Below, one piece after another: positions 1 to 6,180 of a stretch of DNA of 6,180 nt. The notes under the pieces are model-generated. The model searched no databases. It was not told where the DNA came from and saw only the letters and a program-made list of their open reading frames with translations. The stretch covers positions 1 to 6,180 of the forward strand of contig JADGCR010000136.1 in assembly GCA_015228895.1 (NCBI GenBank). The letters are read 5' to 3'. This DNA is from Magnetococcales bacterium (lineage in GTDB: Bacteria > Pseudomonadota > Magnetococcia > Magnetococcales > Magnetaquicoccaceae). The stretch's first letter is position 1; each line of letters opens with the position of its first letter. The translations under genes and the position numbers were made by a program.

Positions 1-704
1 TCCGGCTTGATGAGTTGCAGATGGCTGGGTCCCAGGATCAATTCCGGCGTCAGGTCATCCTCTTCCAGGAGTTTGCGGATCTCGAACACGGTTTTTCTGG
101 GGATGATGGCTTCCCGGCTCTCCGGCACATCACCGTCCAGCGCCTTTTCCATCATCGCCATGCGGTGGGTATCGGTGGCCACCATGCGCACCCGACCGGG
201 TTCCCCCTCGATTTCGGCGGCGGTCAGTTGCAGGAACACCCCGTTGAGCACATAGCGGGTTTCGTCGTAGGACATGGCGAAATGGGTTTTTTCCAGCATT
301 TCGGTCAGCAGCCCGTGGGACAGGATGATGCGAAACTCCCCTTCGGGTTGGGGCAGTTTTGGAAACTGCTCCCCGGGCAATCCGGCCAGATCGAAACGGG
401 CCCGGTCGCAGGTCAAAAGCAGCCGCTCCCCTTCCCGCCGCAACCGGATGGCCTTGGCGGGCAGTTCCTTGACCACATCGAACAGAATCCGCGCCCCCAC
501 CGCCAGGCTCCCCGGAACCACCATCTCCACCGGAGTCAGGGTGCGCAGGGAGACCTCCAGATCCGTGGCCGATACGGTGAGCAGCCCACCGGCGACCTCC
601 AGCAGGGCATTCCCCAGAATCGGCATGGTATTGCGCCGCTCCACCACGGTCTGAATGCGCGACAGAACCTTCAAAAACGGATCTCGATCAATGAAAAATT
701 CCAT
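1..704 (-). CDS. dnaN: DNA polymerase III subunit beta (sliding clamp), N-terminal 234 residues
   Basis: This gene encodes the ring-shaped clamp that encircles DNA and tethers the replicative polymerase; it acts in the cytoplasm as a homodimer. The visible 234 residues cover roughly the first two of three clamp domains of a protein usually about 370 residues long; the rest lies beyond base 1. Family-typical blocks seen are PFLKVLSRIQTVVERRNTMPIL (residues 9-30), SATDLEVSL (45-53), EQFPKLPQP (112-120), FAMSYDETRYVLNGVFL (142-158) and the ATDTHRMAM segment (176-184), where most clamps have ATDGHRLA. The start was chosen at the ATG giving MEFFIDRDP, which aligns with the normal clamp N-terminus. 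The Shine-Dalgarno is weak: an AAGG lies about ten bases or more upstream. It follows dnaA by 68 bases with no terminator between them, so co-transcription is likely. No frameshift is seen. Confidence 0.96.
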   Translation of the reverse strand, partial: MEFFIDRDPFLKVLSRIQTVVERRNTMPILGNALLEVAGGLLTVSATDLEVSLRTLTPVEMVVPGSLAVGARILFDVVKELPAKAIRLRREGERLLLTCDRARFDLAGLPGEQFPKLPQPEGEFRIILSHGLLTEMLEKTHFAMSYDETRYVLNGVFLQLTAAEIEGEPGRVRMVATDTHRMAMMEKALDGDVPESREAIIPRKTVFEIRKLLEEDDLTPELILGPSHLQLIKP

Positions 705-772
705 ATCTTTAAAGCCTTTATCAATCTATTTTGGAAGTGGGGGCAACGGTTATCGAAACTCTTTCCTCAAGG

Positions 773-2089
773 TCAACGCAGCATCGCGGTCAGGGCGCTC
801 ACCACATCTTCCAGATGGGTATCCTCTTTTTGCAAAGCGGTGATTTTTTCCACGGCATACAGCACCGTGGTATGATTGCGCCCGCCGAATTCCGCCGCGA
901 TATCCGGATAGGAGTGGTTGGTCAACAGCTTGCACAAAAACATGGCCACCTGCCTGGGATGGCTGAACCGCCGGGAACGCCTGGCGGACCGGATCTCCAT
1001 GGGCCGGATCTTGTAATAGGCCGCCACGGTCTCGATGATCTTCTCCATGGAGATCTGACGGGGTTCCGCCCGCCGCCCCACATGACGCAGGGAGTCCTTC
1101 ACCAGAGCCATGGTGACCGGCTCTTTTTCCAGGGAGGCCAGGGCGAACACCCGGATCAGCGCCCCTTCAAGTTCACGCACGTTGGTGTGAATCGCGTCCG
1201 CCAGAAAAAAGGCCACGTCGTCTTGCAGATCCATCCCTTCCTGGGCGGCCTTTTTTTTCAGGATGGCCATGCGGGTTTCCAGATCCGGGGGGTGGATATC
1301 CACCACCAGACCACAACCGAACCGGGAGCGCAGACGCTCCTCCAGGTGTTCGATTTCCGCCGGGAAACTGTCCGAGGACATGACGATCTGCTTGTTGGAT
1401 TCGTACAGGGCGTTGAAGGTGTGGAAGAACTCCTCCTGGGTCGCCTTCTTGCCCGCGATGAACTGGATGTCATCCACCAGCAGGACATCGACTGAACGAA
1501 AATTTTCTTTGAAATCGTGCACCCGTTTGTAACGCAACGAGTCGATCAACTGGGTCATGAACTTTTCGGACGAGATGTACAACGTTTTCAACGCGGGTCG
1601 CGAGCGCACCAGGGCGTTGCCAATGGCGTGGAGCAGATGGGTTTTGCCCAAGCCCACCCCCCCGTGAACGAACAGGGGATTGTAGGCCGAAGCCGGGGCA
1701 TCCGCCACCCGCGCGGCGGCGGCATGGGCGAATTGATTGCAACTGCCCACCACAAAGGATTCGAAGGTGTAACGGCCATCCACACTGGAACGAACCGGGG
1801 GGACGATGAGCGGGTCCGGTTCGACAGCGGGTTCGGGTGGGCGTTGGGGCAGAGGACTGGCGCGAAACACCATGCCGATGGTGCGTCCCGCCTGGCGGGA
1901 GAAGGCGGATTCCAGCAACGCGCCGAAGTGATTCTGCACATACTCGGCGGAAAAATCGTTGCTGGTCAGAATCTCCTGACGCTCCTCCCCGCTCAGGCCA
2001 AGGCGCAACGGTTTGATCCACATATTGAAAACCTGTGGCGGGACCTGTTCCTTGACGGCCGTTTTGGCTTTTTCCCAGATGTCATTCAT
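773..2089 (-). CDS. dnaA: Chromosomal replication initiator protein DnaA
   Basis: This is the AAA+ initiator that binds DnaA boxes, melts the origin and helps load the helicase. The 438-residue protein is full length. Domain I is residues 1 to about 75 (MNDIWEKAK, FNMWIKPL); a short proline-rich linker follows (about 76-105). The AAA+ domain III has Walker A GGVGLGKTH (143-151), Walker B LLVDD (203-207), the LEERLRSRF box with the arginine finger (249-257) and the sensor II segment NVRELEGALIRV (303-314). DNA-binding domain IV has the basic RSARRSRRFSHPRQ stretch (367-380) and signature FGGRNHTTVL (401-410), with Asn405 where most DnaA proteins have Asp. The frame is open upstream to 2206, but the ATG at 2089 gives the canonical N-terminus and the upstream residues look non-coding. 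No Shine-Dalgarno is visible before it. An A8G run at codons 278-280 is described in the findings. dnaN follows downstream. Confidence 0.97.
   Translation of the reverse strand: MNDIWEKAKTAVKEQVPPQVFNMWIKPLRLGLSGEERQEILTSNDFSAEYVQNHFGALLESAFSRQAGRTIGMVFRASPLPQRPPEPAVEPDPLIVPPVRSSVDGRYTFESFVVGSCNQFAHAAAARVADAPASAYNPLFVHGGVGLGKTHLLHAIGNALVRSRPALKTLYISSEKFMTQLIDSLRYKRVHDFKENFRSVDVLLVDDIQFIAGKKATQEEFFHTFNALYESNKQIVMSSDSFPAEIEHLEERLRSRFGCGLVVDIHPPDLETRMAILKKKAAQEGMDLQDDVAFFLADAIHTNVRELEGALIRVFALASLEKEPVTMALVKDSLRHVGRRAEPRQISMEKIIETVAAYYKIRPMEIRSARRSRRFSHPRQVAMFLCKLLTNHSYPDIAAEFGGRNHTTVLYAVEKITALQKEDTHLEDVVSALTAMLR
1205..1258 (-). repeat. Inverted repeat with an A8G slippery run inside dnaA
   Basis: Arms of ten bases (A6GGCC at 1205-1214 and GGCCT6 at 1247-1256 on the plus strand, with two further T to 1258) are perfect inverted complements separated by 32 bases. 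On the coding strand the 5' arm contains eight A then G, reading AAA AAA AAG for three lysines (residues 278-280); the 3' arm contributes a Phe-Phe pair. The A-AAA-AAG heptamer is in the same frame register as the known slippery site of E. coli dnaX. The run may simply reflect lysine and phenylalanine codon choice, since a Lys-rich segment here is common in DnaA. The structure is seen; any function is inference. Confidence 0.5.
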
Positions 2090-2231
2090 ATCAATTGATT
2101 GATTTTGAAATTTTTTTATGAAGAAGGTCTGTTCGCCGACATGCCATCGCCACCCATCGCGCTTTTGTTTGCGATAAACTGGGTCAGCATAACACGAACC
2201 ACCCACTTGACGCTACGGTCCACCAGAGGGA

Positions 2232-2260
2232 ATGCTAAAGAGTTGGCAGAATTTGGGCAA
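2232..2260 (-). promoter_or_regulatory. Possible sigma70 promoter for dnaA
   Basis: On the minus strand a TTGCCC (2260-2255) is followed after 17 bases by TAGCAT (2237-2232). Each hexamer matches four of six consensus positions. A start site about seven bases further on would give a dnaA leader of roughly 135 bases. It lies just downstream of the terminator of the small gene, where a fresh promoter would be needed for dnaA-dnaN. A second weak candidate is an extended -10 of the form TGTTATGCT (about 2184-2192) without a good -35. The match is modest, so this is tentative. Confidence 0.35.
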
Positions 2261-2284
2261 TCATTTGATGCAGGAGCACAGCGG

Positions 2285-2327
2285 AAAAAAAAAGGCTGCA
2301 AGTGTTTGCAAACCGAGGCTTGCAGCC
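2285..2327 (-). terminator. Rho-independent terminator of the small gene
   Basis: Read on the minus strand, GGCTGCAAG (2327-2319) pairs perfectly with CTTGCAGCC (2302-2294), a nine-base-pair stem, followed at once by nine T residues (2293-2285). The 16-base loop contains the perfect palindrome GTTTGCAAAC (2304-2313), which could form an inner stem. It begins 21 bases after the TAA of the small gene and faces the correct way to end its transcript before dnaA. There is no T run on the other side, so it should act in one direction only. Confidence 0.9.
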
Positions 2328-2348
2328 CGTCAAACCGGTCGCGGGATC

Positions 2349-2567
2349 TTACCCATGGGCGGCGGCCTTTTGCAGGGAGGCCTTGGAAAGGTCCACCTTG
2401 AAAGCGTCCGCCGCGTAACGATGCCGCACCGCGTTGGAGGTGGCCTGCGCGGACCGGACGGTCTCCTGGACCATGCGGACGTTCTGGTTGATCCCCTCGC
2501 GAATTCTGCTTTCGGCCTGCTGGGCGCGTTCGACGACGATACTGGAGACTTGCGATAGGGCGCTCAT
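2349..2567 (-). CDS. Small uncharacterised 72-residue helical protein
   Basis: I do not recognise this protein. It begins MSALSQVSSIVVERAQQAES and ends KASLQKAAAHG. It has no cysteine or tryptophan, no signal peptide and no membrane segment, so a cytoplasmic location is likely. It is rich in Ala, Gln, Ser, Arg and Val. Residues about 3-55 look like one long amphipathic helix, with hydrophobic positions such as L4, V7, V11, A18, I22, V33, V37, A40, V47 and Y51 spaced three or four apart, which suggests helical self-association or binding to a surface; this is inference. An in-frame ATG 15 codons upstream (2612) exists, but the ATG at 2567 has a GAGGTG ribosome binding site seven bases away and is preferred. 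The gene has its own promoter and terminator and stands as a separate unit between glyS and dnaA. Coding is supported by this regulatory setting rather than by homology. Confidence 0.8.
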   Translation of the reverse strand: MSALSQVSSIVVERAQQAESRIREGINQNVRMVQETVRSAQATSNAVRHRYAADAFKVDLSKASLQKAAAHG

Positions 2568-2572
2568 GGTTT

Positions 2573-2578
2573 CACCTC
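2573..2578 (-). promoter_or_regulatory. Ribosome binding site deciding the start of the small gene
   Basis: GAGGTG on the minus strand has its GAGG core seven bases before the ATG at 2567. It supports this start over the in-frame ATG at 2612, which would add 15 residues (MAGRVTLNNQARGET). Confidence 0.8.
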
Positions 2579-2644
2579 GTGCCTGGTTGTTCAGTGTGAC
2601 CCGACCTGCCACTCAGAAGCGTCTTTACGGTTTCCTTGGCGACC

Positions 2645-2672
2645 ATTCTAGCCACAAATATCTTAATGTCAA
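2645..2672 (-). promoter_or_regulatory. Near-consensus sigma70 promoter of the small gene
   Basis: On the minus strand a perfect -35 TTGACA (2672-2667) is followed after 16 bases by TAGAAT (2650-2645), a five-of-six -10. The stretch directly upstream (about 2673-2692) is almost all A and T and could serve as an UP element. Transcription would start near 2638, giving a leader of about 70 bases before the ATG at 2567 and a terminated transcript of about 350 bases. This is the strongest promoter visible in the window. Confidence 0.85.
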
Positions 2673-2760
2673 CATAAAATCAGATAATTATGGTAACGGA
2701 TTGTCGGAATTCACCCCTCTTTTTGTAACATATCATGCTCCGGCTCCACAGACAGCCTTG

Positions 2761-4866
2761 TCACCCCTCCCCGGGCAGTTCCAGACGGCTGACATCCGCG
2801 ATCCGGCCAAAGGTTTCCCGAATCAGATGCAACAGGGCCAGACGGTTGCGACGGATGGCACCATCCGGGTCCATCACCAAAACGTCCGCGAAAAACTGGT
2901 CGATGGGTTGTCGCAAGGTCGCGAGAATCCCCAGGGCGCCGCCATAGTCCCGCCCGACGAGCAGAGCGTCCGTCTGTTGGGCGCAGCGGGTGACGGCGGC
3001 AAACAACCCGGTTTCGGCGGGCAACAGCAACCTGGCCTGATCCACCTCCACCTGACGATCCTCGCTGGCCGCCTTGTTGAGAAGATTGGCGATCCGCTTG
3101 TTGGCGGCCACCAGAGCGGCGAAAGAGTCCAGACGCTTGAATTGCGCCAACGCCCGCACCCGGGCAACCACATCGTACAGATCATCCTTGCCCAGAGCCT
3201 GCACGGCATCGATGAGATCATGATCGAAATCCCGCCGCAAATAGACCTGCAGCCGACCATAAAAGAACTCCAGAATGGCCGTGGAAGTGGCCTGGAGATC
3301 CTGTTCCAGCACCCCGGGAGCGAAGGTCCCGTGGGCCACGCCCAAAACGCGCCGCAACGGCAGACGCAAACCGGCGCCGTCCAGGATCATGCGGATCACC
3401 CCCAGGGCCGCGCGCCGCAAGCCGAAGGGATCCCTGGTCCCGGTGGGCGCCAGACCAATGCCGAAACAGCCCGTCAGGGTGTCCAGCTTGTCGGACAGCG
3501 ACACGATCCTCCCCAACGGGGTCTCCGGCAGGGCGTCCCCCGGACCCTGGGGCCGGTAGTGCTCCCGAATGGCCCGGGCCACCAGGGGGGACTCATCGGC
3601 ATGCAGGGCGTAATACCCGCCCATGATCCCCTGCAACTCCGGGAACTCCCCCACCATGCCGGTGACCAGATCGCATTTGGCCAGCGTGGCCGCCCTGGAG
3701 GCCAGCGCACCAGGCACGTCGGGCTGGATCCACTCCGCCAGATGACCGGCCAACGTGGCCATGCGCAGGGCCTTCTGGTGCAACGTCCCCAGACGCACCT
3801 GAAAAACCACCTGCCGCAAGGCGTCCAACCGCTCCGGCAAGGGGGTTTGCCGATCCTCCCGCCAGTAAAAGGCCGCATCCTCCAGACGGGCGCGCAACAC
3901 CCGCTCGTAACCCCGCACCAGCACGGCGGGGTCGGCGACCTCCAGGTTGGCCACGGCCACGAAACAGGGCAGCAACGTCCCATCCCCGGCCTGCACCGGG
4001 AAATATTTCTGATGGTACTTCATGGAGGTGGTCAGCACCTCCTTGGGGATCTCCAGATACTTGGGATCGAAACGACCCGGCATGGGCACCGGCCATTCGG
4101 CCAGGCCGGCGTTTTCCGTCAGCAGGGCGTCGTCCAGAATGGCGCGCCCCCCGGCCTGGACGGCAATCCTCTCCACCGCCTCCCGGATGGTCTTCCTCCG
4201 CGCTTCCAGCGGGAGCATGACCCGACTGTCGGCGAGGATCTTCAGATAGCCCGCCGCGCTCTCCACCGCAAAGGGTCCAGGGGCCATGAAACGATGACCC
4301 ATGGTCTGGTTGGAGGCCACCAGACCATCCGCCGTGGTGACGGGAATGACCTCCCCATCCAACAGCGCGACCATCCAGCGTATCGGCCGGACAAAACGCA
4401 TCTGCCCGGCCCCCCAACGCATGGATTTGGGCCAGGAGAAGCTGGTCAGCAGACCGGCCAGCAATCCGGGCAGGATCGCGCCCGCCCCGCTGCCCGGCAA
4501 ACGCACGGTATGGCCCAGATAGTTCCCCTTGGGGGTCTGAATGGTGGCCAGTTCGGCGACGGCGACACCGCACACCCTGGCAAATCCGATGGCGGCCTGG
4601 GTGGGGTTGCCCTGGGCATCGAAAGCGCGCTCCACGGGGGGGCCCCGGCGTTCCTCCTGGCTGTCGGGTTGTTGCCCGCGCACGCCATCGAGGGCCACGG
4701 ACAAGCGCCTGGGGGTGCCGTCACACCACAACAGCGCGCTCTTTTCATCCCACAGGCCGTTCTGCTCCAACGCCCCGCGCAGCGTGGCCCCCAGTTGGGC
4801 AATGGCTTCCGGGAGCATGCGGGCCGGAATCTCCTCGCAGCCGATTTCAAACAGCAATTCGCTCAT
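2761..4866 (-). CDS. glyS: Glycine--tRNA ligase beta subunit
   Basis: This is the large subunit of the bacterial alpha2beta2 glycyl-tRNA synthetase. It recognises and positions tRNA-Gly while the alpha subunit activates glycine. The 701-residue protein is close to the usual length of about 690. Family landmarks run in order: [15 protein letters not shown] (4-18), TPRRLSV (51-57), [16 protein letters not shown] (156-171), [15 protein letters not shown] (275-289), [20 protein letters not shown] (316-335), [20 protein letters not shown] (396-415) and the [18 protein letters not shown] to RDPFGLRRA region (454-486) of the degenerate HD-like part. The C-terminal helical anticodon-binding region ends with [19 protein letters not shown] (661-679). 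The ATG shares four bases (ATGA) with the glyQ stop and has a GGGAG seven bases upstream inside glyQ, so translation is probably coupled. The frame is open 56 codons further upstream, but that part is the glyQ sequence in another frame. No clear terminator follows. Confidence 0.97.
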   Translation of the reverse strand: MSELLFEIGCEEIPARMLPEAIAQLGATLRGALEQNGLWDEKSALLWCDGTPRRLSVALDGVRGQQPDSQEERRGPPVERAFDAQGNPTQAAIGFARVCGVAVAELATIQTPKGNYLGHTVRLPGSGAGAILPGLLAGLLTSFSWPKSMRWGAGQMRFVRPIRWMVALLDGEVIPVTTADGLVASNQTMGHRFMAPGPFAVESAAGYLKILADSRVMLPLEARRKTIREAVERIAVQAGGRAILDDALLTENAGLAEWPVPMPGRFDPKYLEIPKEVLTTSMKYHQKYFPVQAGDGTLLPCFVAVANLEVADPAVLVRGYERVLRARLEDAAFYWREDRQTPLPERLDALRQVVFQVRLGTLHQKALRMATLAGHLAEWIQPDVPGALASRAATLAKCDLVTGMVGEFPELQGIMGGYYALHADESPLVARAIREHYRPQGPGDALPETPLGRIVSLSDKLDTLTGCFGIGLAPTGTRDPFGLRRAALGVIRMILDGAGLRLPLRRVLGVAHGTFAPGVLEQDLQATSTAILEFFYGRLQVYLRRDFDHDLIDAVQALGKDDLYDVVARVRALAQFKRLDSFAALVAANKRIANLLNKAASEDRQVEVDQARLLLPAETGLFAAVTRCAQQTDALLVGRDYGGALGILATLRQPIDQFFADVLVMDPDGAIRRNRLALLHLIRETFGRIADVSRLELPGEG

Positions 4867-5747
4867 GCCACCACTCCCTGATGCTTGATGAGGGGATGTC
4901 CCAACGTCTGCCGCTGGGCCGCGAACCCCTCCGCCGTCGCCCGCGCCAGATGGCGCACCCGTCCGATATAGCGGGCCCGCTCCGTGACGCTGATGGCGCC
5001 ACGGGCGTCCAGCAGATTGAACGCGTGGGAGCAACGGATCACCTGATCATACGCCGGTCCCGGCAACTTGCGTTCCACCAGGGCCAGGGCCTCGGCCTCG
5101 AAGGTGGAAAACAGGGAAAACAGTTGCTCCACATTGGCCGCGTTGAAATTATAGTGGGAAAAATCCGCCTCCTCCTGCTGGTGGACATCCCCGTAACTGA
5201 TCCCTGGCGTCCACACCAGATCGTAGACGTTCTCCACCCCCTGGATGTACATGGCCAGACGTTCCAGTCCGTAGGTCAGCTCCCCGGAAACCAACGGCAG
5301 ATCCATCCCCCCCACCTGCTGAAAGTAGGTGAACTGGGTCACCTCCATGCCATCGAGCCACACCTCCCAGCCCAATCCCCAGGCCCCCAGGGTGGGACTC
5401 TCCCAGTCATCCTCCACAAAGCGGATGTCGTGCGCCCCGGGGTCGATCCCGATGGCGGCCAGGGAGTCCAGGTAAAGGGTCTGGATGGCGTCCGGCGAGG
5501 GTTTGAGGATGACCTGGAACTGATAATAGCGTTGCAACCGGTTGGGATTCTCCCCGTAACGGCCATCCGTGGGACGGCGGGAGGGCTGCACGAAGGCGAC
5601 GTTCCAGGGTTCCGGTCCCAGGGCGCGCAAAAAGGTGGCGGGATGAAACGTCCCGGCGCCCATCTCCATGTCGTAAGGTTGCAGGAGCGCGCACCCCCGA
5701 TCCGACCAGTATTTCTGCAAGGAAAGAATAAGTTCTTGAAAGGTCAC
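4863..5747 (-). CDS. glyQ: Glycine--tRNA ligase alpha subunit
   Basis: This is the catalytic class II subunit that activates glycine with ATP and charges tRNA-Gly, working with GlyS in the cytoplasm. The 294-residue protein has the expected family length. It shows [19 protein letters not shown] (30-48), the motif 2 region [18 protein letters not shown] (53-70), [20 protein letters not shown] (107-126), [20 protein letters not shown] (127-146), motif 3 GLERLAMY (160-167) and [18 protein letters not shown] (243-260). The frame is open back to 5939, but a GTG at 5747, giving (M)[13 protein letters not shown], matches the family N-terminus and has an AAGGAG six bases upstream, so the GTG is chosen. 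An ATG 18 codons upstream (MPSGVII) lacks a Shine-Dalgarno sequence. The gene overlaps glyS by four bases and is divergent from the M48 peptidase gene. Confidence 0.97.
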   Translation of the reverse strand: MTFQELILSLQKYWSDRGCALLQPYDMEMGAGTFHPATFLRALGPEPWNVAFVQPSRRPTDGRYGENPNRLQRYYQFQVILKPSPDAIQTLYLDSLAAIGIDPGAHDIRFVEDDWESPTLGAWGLGWEVWLDGMEVTQFTYFQQVGGMDLPLVSGELTYGLERLAMYIQGVENVYDLVWTPGISYGDVHQQEEADFSHYNFNAANVEQLFSLFSTFEAEALALVERKLPGPAYDQVIRCSHAFNLLDARGAISVTERARYIGRVRHLARATAEGFAAQRQTLGHPLIKHQGVVA

Positions 5748-5753
5748 CGTCCG

Positions 5754-5759
5754 CTCCTT
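5754..5759 (-). promoter_or_regulatory. Ribosome binding site deciding the GTG start of glyQ
   Basis: A perfect AAGGAG on the minus strand lies six bases before the GTG at 5747. Together with protein alignment to the family N-terminus it settles the start of glyQ against upstream ATG codons in the same open frame. Confidence 0.88.
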
Positions 5760-5781
5760 GTGGCTCGTTGAAGAATGAGGG

Positions 5782-5810
5782 ATGATCACTCCTGACGGCA
5801 TGCGTGTCAA
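5782..5810 (-). promoter_or_regulatory. Probable sigma70 promoter of glyQS
   Basis: On the minus strand a perfect -35 TTGACA (5810-5805) is followed after 17 bases by GATCAT (5787-5782), a four-of-six -10. Transcription would start near 5775, giving a short leader of roughly 28 bases that carries the AAGGAG of glyQ. An imperfect palindrome centred on TGATCA overlaps the -10 and could be an operator, but no regulator can be named. Confidence 0.55.
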
Positions 5811-5840
5811 TTCGTTTTTTTCAAGGATGGTGCGATTCAT

Positions 5841-6180
5841 ATGACCCCTTATGGCCTGTTCATCCTGATTTCCCTGCTGTTGAGCTTCACCCTGGACACC
5901 CTGGCCGGACTGCTCAACATCCGGGCCCTGGGAGCCCATCCCCCGGCCCCGTGCGCCGAGAGGATCGACGCCGCCACCTGGAGCCGGACCAGGGCCTGCA
6001 CCCGGGATCGGGAAGTGCTGGACAGGACCGCCGCCACCGTCAAGCTGGCCGCTCTGCTGGCGTGGTGGTTCGCGGGGGGATTCGCGTGGCTGGACCGGAT
6101 CGTGACGGAGTGGGAAATGGGGGTGCTGGGGTCCGGAGTGGCCTATATCGGTCTGCTGCTGCTGCTCTCCAAACTGGTCT
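5841..6180 (+). CDS. M48 family (Ste24/CAAX-protease-like) metallopeptidase, N-terminal fragment
   Basis: This is the start of an integral membrane zinc metallopeptidase; the visible 113 residues continue past the window edge. Hydrophobic spans lie at about residues 3-22, 65-84 and 95-113. The segments LLNIRAL (24-30), [14 protein letters not shown] (72-85) and [12 protein letters not shown] (102-113) match my recollection of the N-terminal domain of bacterial Ste24-type M48 peptidases, where a conserved loop and the HExxH zinc site follow further on; that site is outside the window and unseen. Such enzymes are thought to degrade or process membrane-associated proteins. The ATG at 5841 is preceded by AAGGA about 13 bases away, a rather long spacing, and there is no better in-frame start. 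It is divergent from glyQ across a 93-base spacer; no convincing plus-strand promoter was found there. The family call rests on recognised sequence pattern only. Confidence 0.82.
   Translation, partial: MTPYGLFILISLLLSFTLDTLAGLLNIRALGAHPPAPCAERIDAATWSRTRACTRDREVLDRTAATVKLAALLAWWFAGGFAWLDRIVTEWEMGVLGSGVAYIGLLLLLSKLV

Noticed and set aside
15..1495. Overlapping plus-strand open frames opposite dnaN and dnaA
   Set aside because: They mirror the codon structure of the real genes, have no ribosome binding sites or recognisable domains, and cross the dnaA-dnaN spacer without any sensible start.
2090..2206. N-terminal extension of DnaA to an ATG at 2206
   Set aside because: The 39 extra residues do not resemble DnaA, and MNDIWEKAK at 2089 is the normal domain I start.
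2090..2284. Chromosomal origin upstream of dnaA
   Set aside because: The location is typical of some origins and part of it is AT-rich, but no consensus or near-consensus DnaA box cluster is present, so oriC is not called.
2716..2760. Terminator after glyS
   Set aside because: Only a four-base stem (GGCT/AGCC) is visible, and no T run follows it on the minus strand.
2434..4881. 815-codon open frame on the plus strand opposite glyS
   Set aside because: It is antisense to an unmistakable full-length glyS, its product is low-complexity (rich in Gly, Gln, Pro, His) with no domain, and long antisense frames are expected in GC-rich genes.
5748..5939. N-terminal extension of GlyQ to upstream ATG codons
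   Set aside because: The extra residues would overlap the divergent M48 gene and do not resemble GlyQ; the GTG with an AAGGAG at ideal spacing fits better.

Overview
The window carries essential housekeeping genes of a GC-rich Gram-negative bacterium. Five of the six genes lie on the minus strand. Read in that direction they are glyQ and glyS (the two subunits of bacterial-type tetrameric glycyl-tRNA synthetase), a small unrecognised 72-residue protein, dnaA (replication initiator) and the first two thirds of dnaN (DNA polymerase III sliding clamp, cut by the window edge). At the far right, a divergent plus-strand gene begins that encodes the membrane-embedded N-terminus of a Ste24/CAAX-protease-like M48 metallopeptidase; it too is cut by the edge. 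The separate alpha and beta glycyl-tRNA synthetase genes and the overall protein character suggest a proteobacterium. A magnetotactic Magnetococcales-type or related lineage is only a guess and cannot be settled from this stretch.

Layout: 1-704 partial dnaN; 705-772 short spacer; 773-2089 dnaA; 2090-2348 leader of dnaA plus the terminator of the small gene; 2349-2567 small protein; 2568-2760 AT-rich leader and promoter of the small gene; 2761-4866 glyS; 4863-5747 glyQ, sharing a 4-base ATGA overlap with glyS; 5748-5840 divergent spacer; 5841-6180 start of the M48 peptidase gene.

glyQ and glyS form a tightly coupled pair whose products assemble into one enzyme. dnaA and dnaN are the conserved initiation pair and are probably co-transcribed. 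Between these two units sits a self-contained small gene with its own near-consensus sigma70 promoter, a good ribosome binding site and a textbook rho-independent terminator, which suggests an independently and perhaps strongly expressed small protein. No consensus DnaA box was found in the window, so an origin cannot be placed here.

I see no mobile element, CRISPR array, tRNA or rRNA gene. Points worth a second look are the small protein, an in-frame A-AAA-AAG heptamer inside an inverted repeat in dnaA, an Asp-to-Asn change in the DnaA box-recognition signature, and the lack of a Shine-Dalgarno sequence before dnaA.
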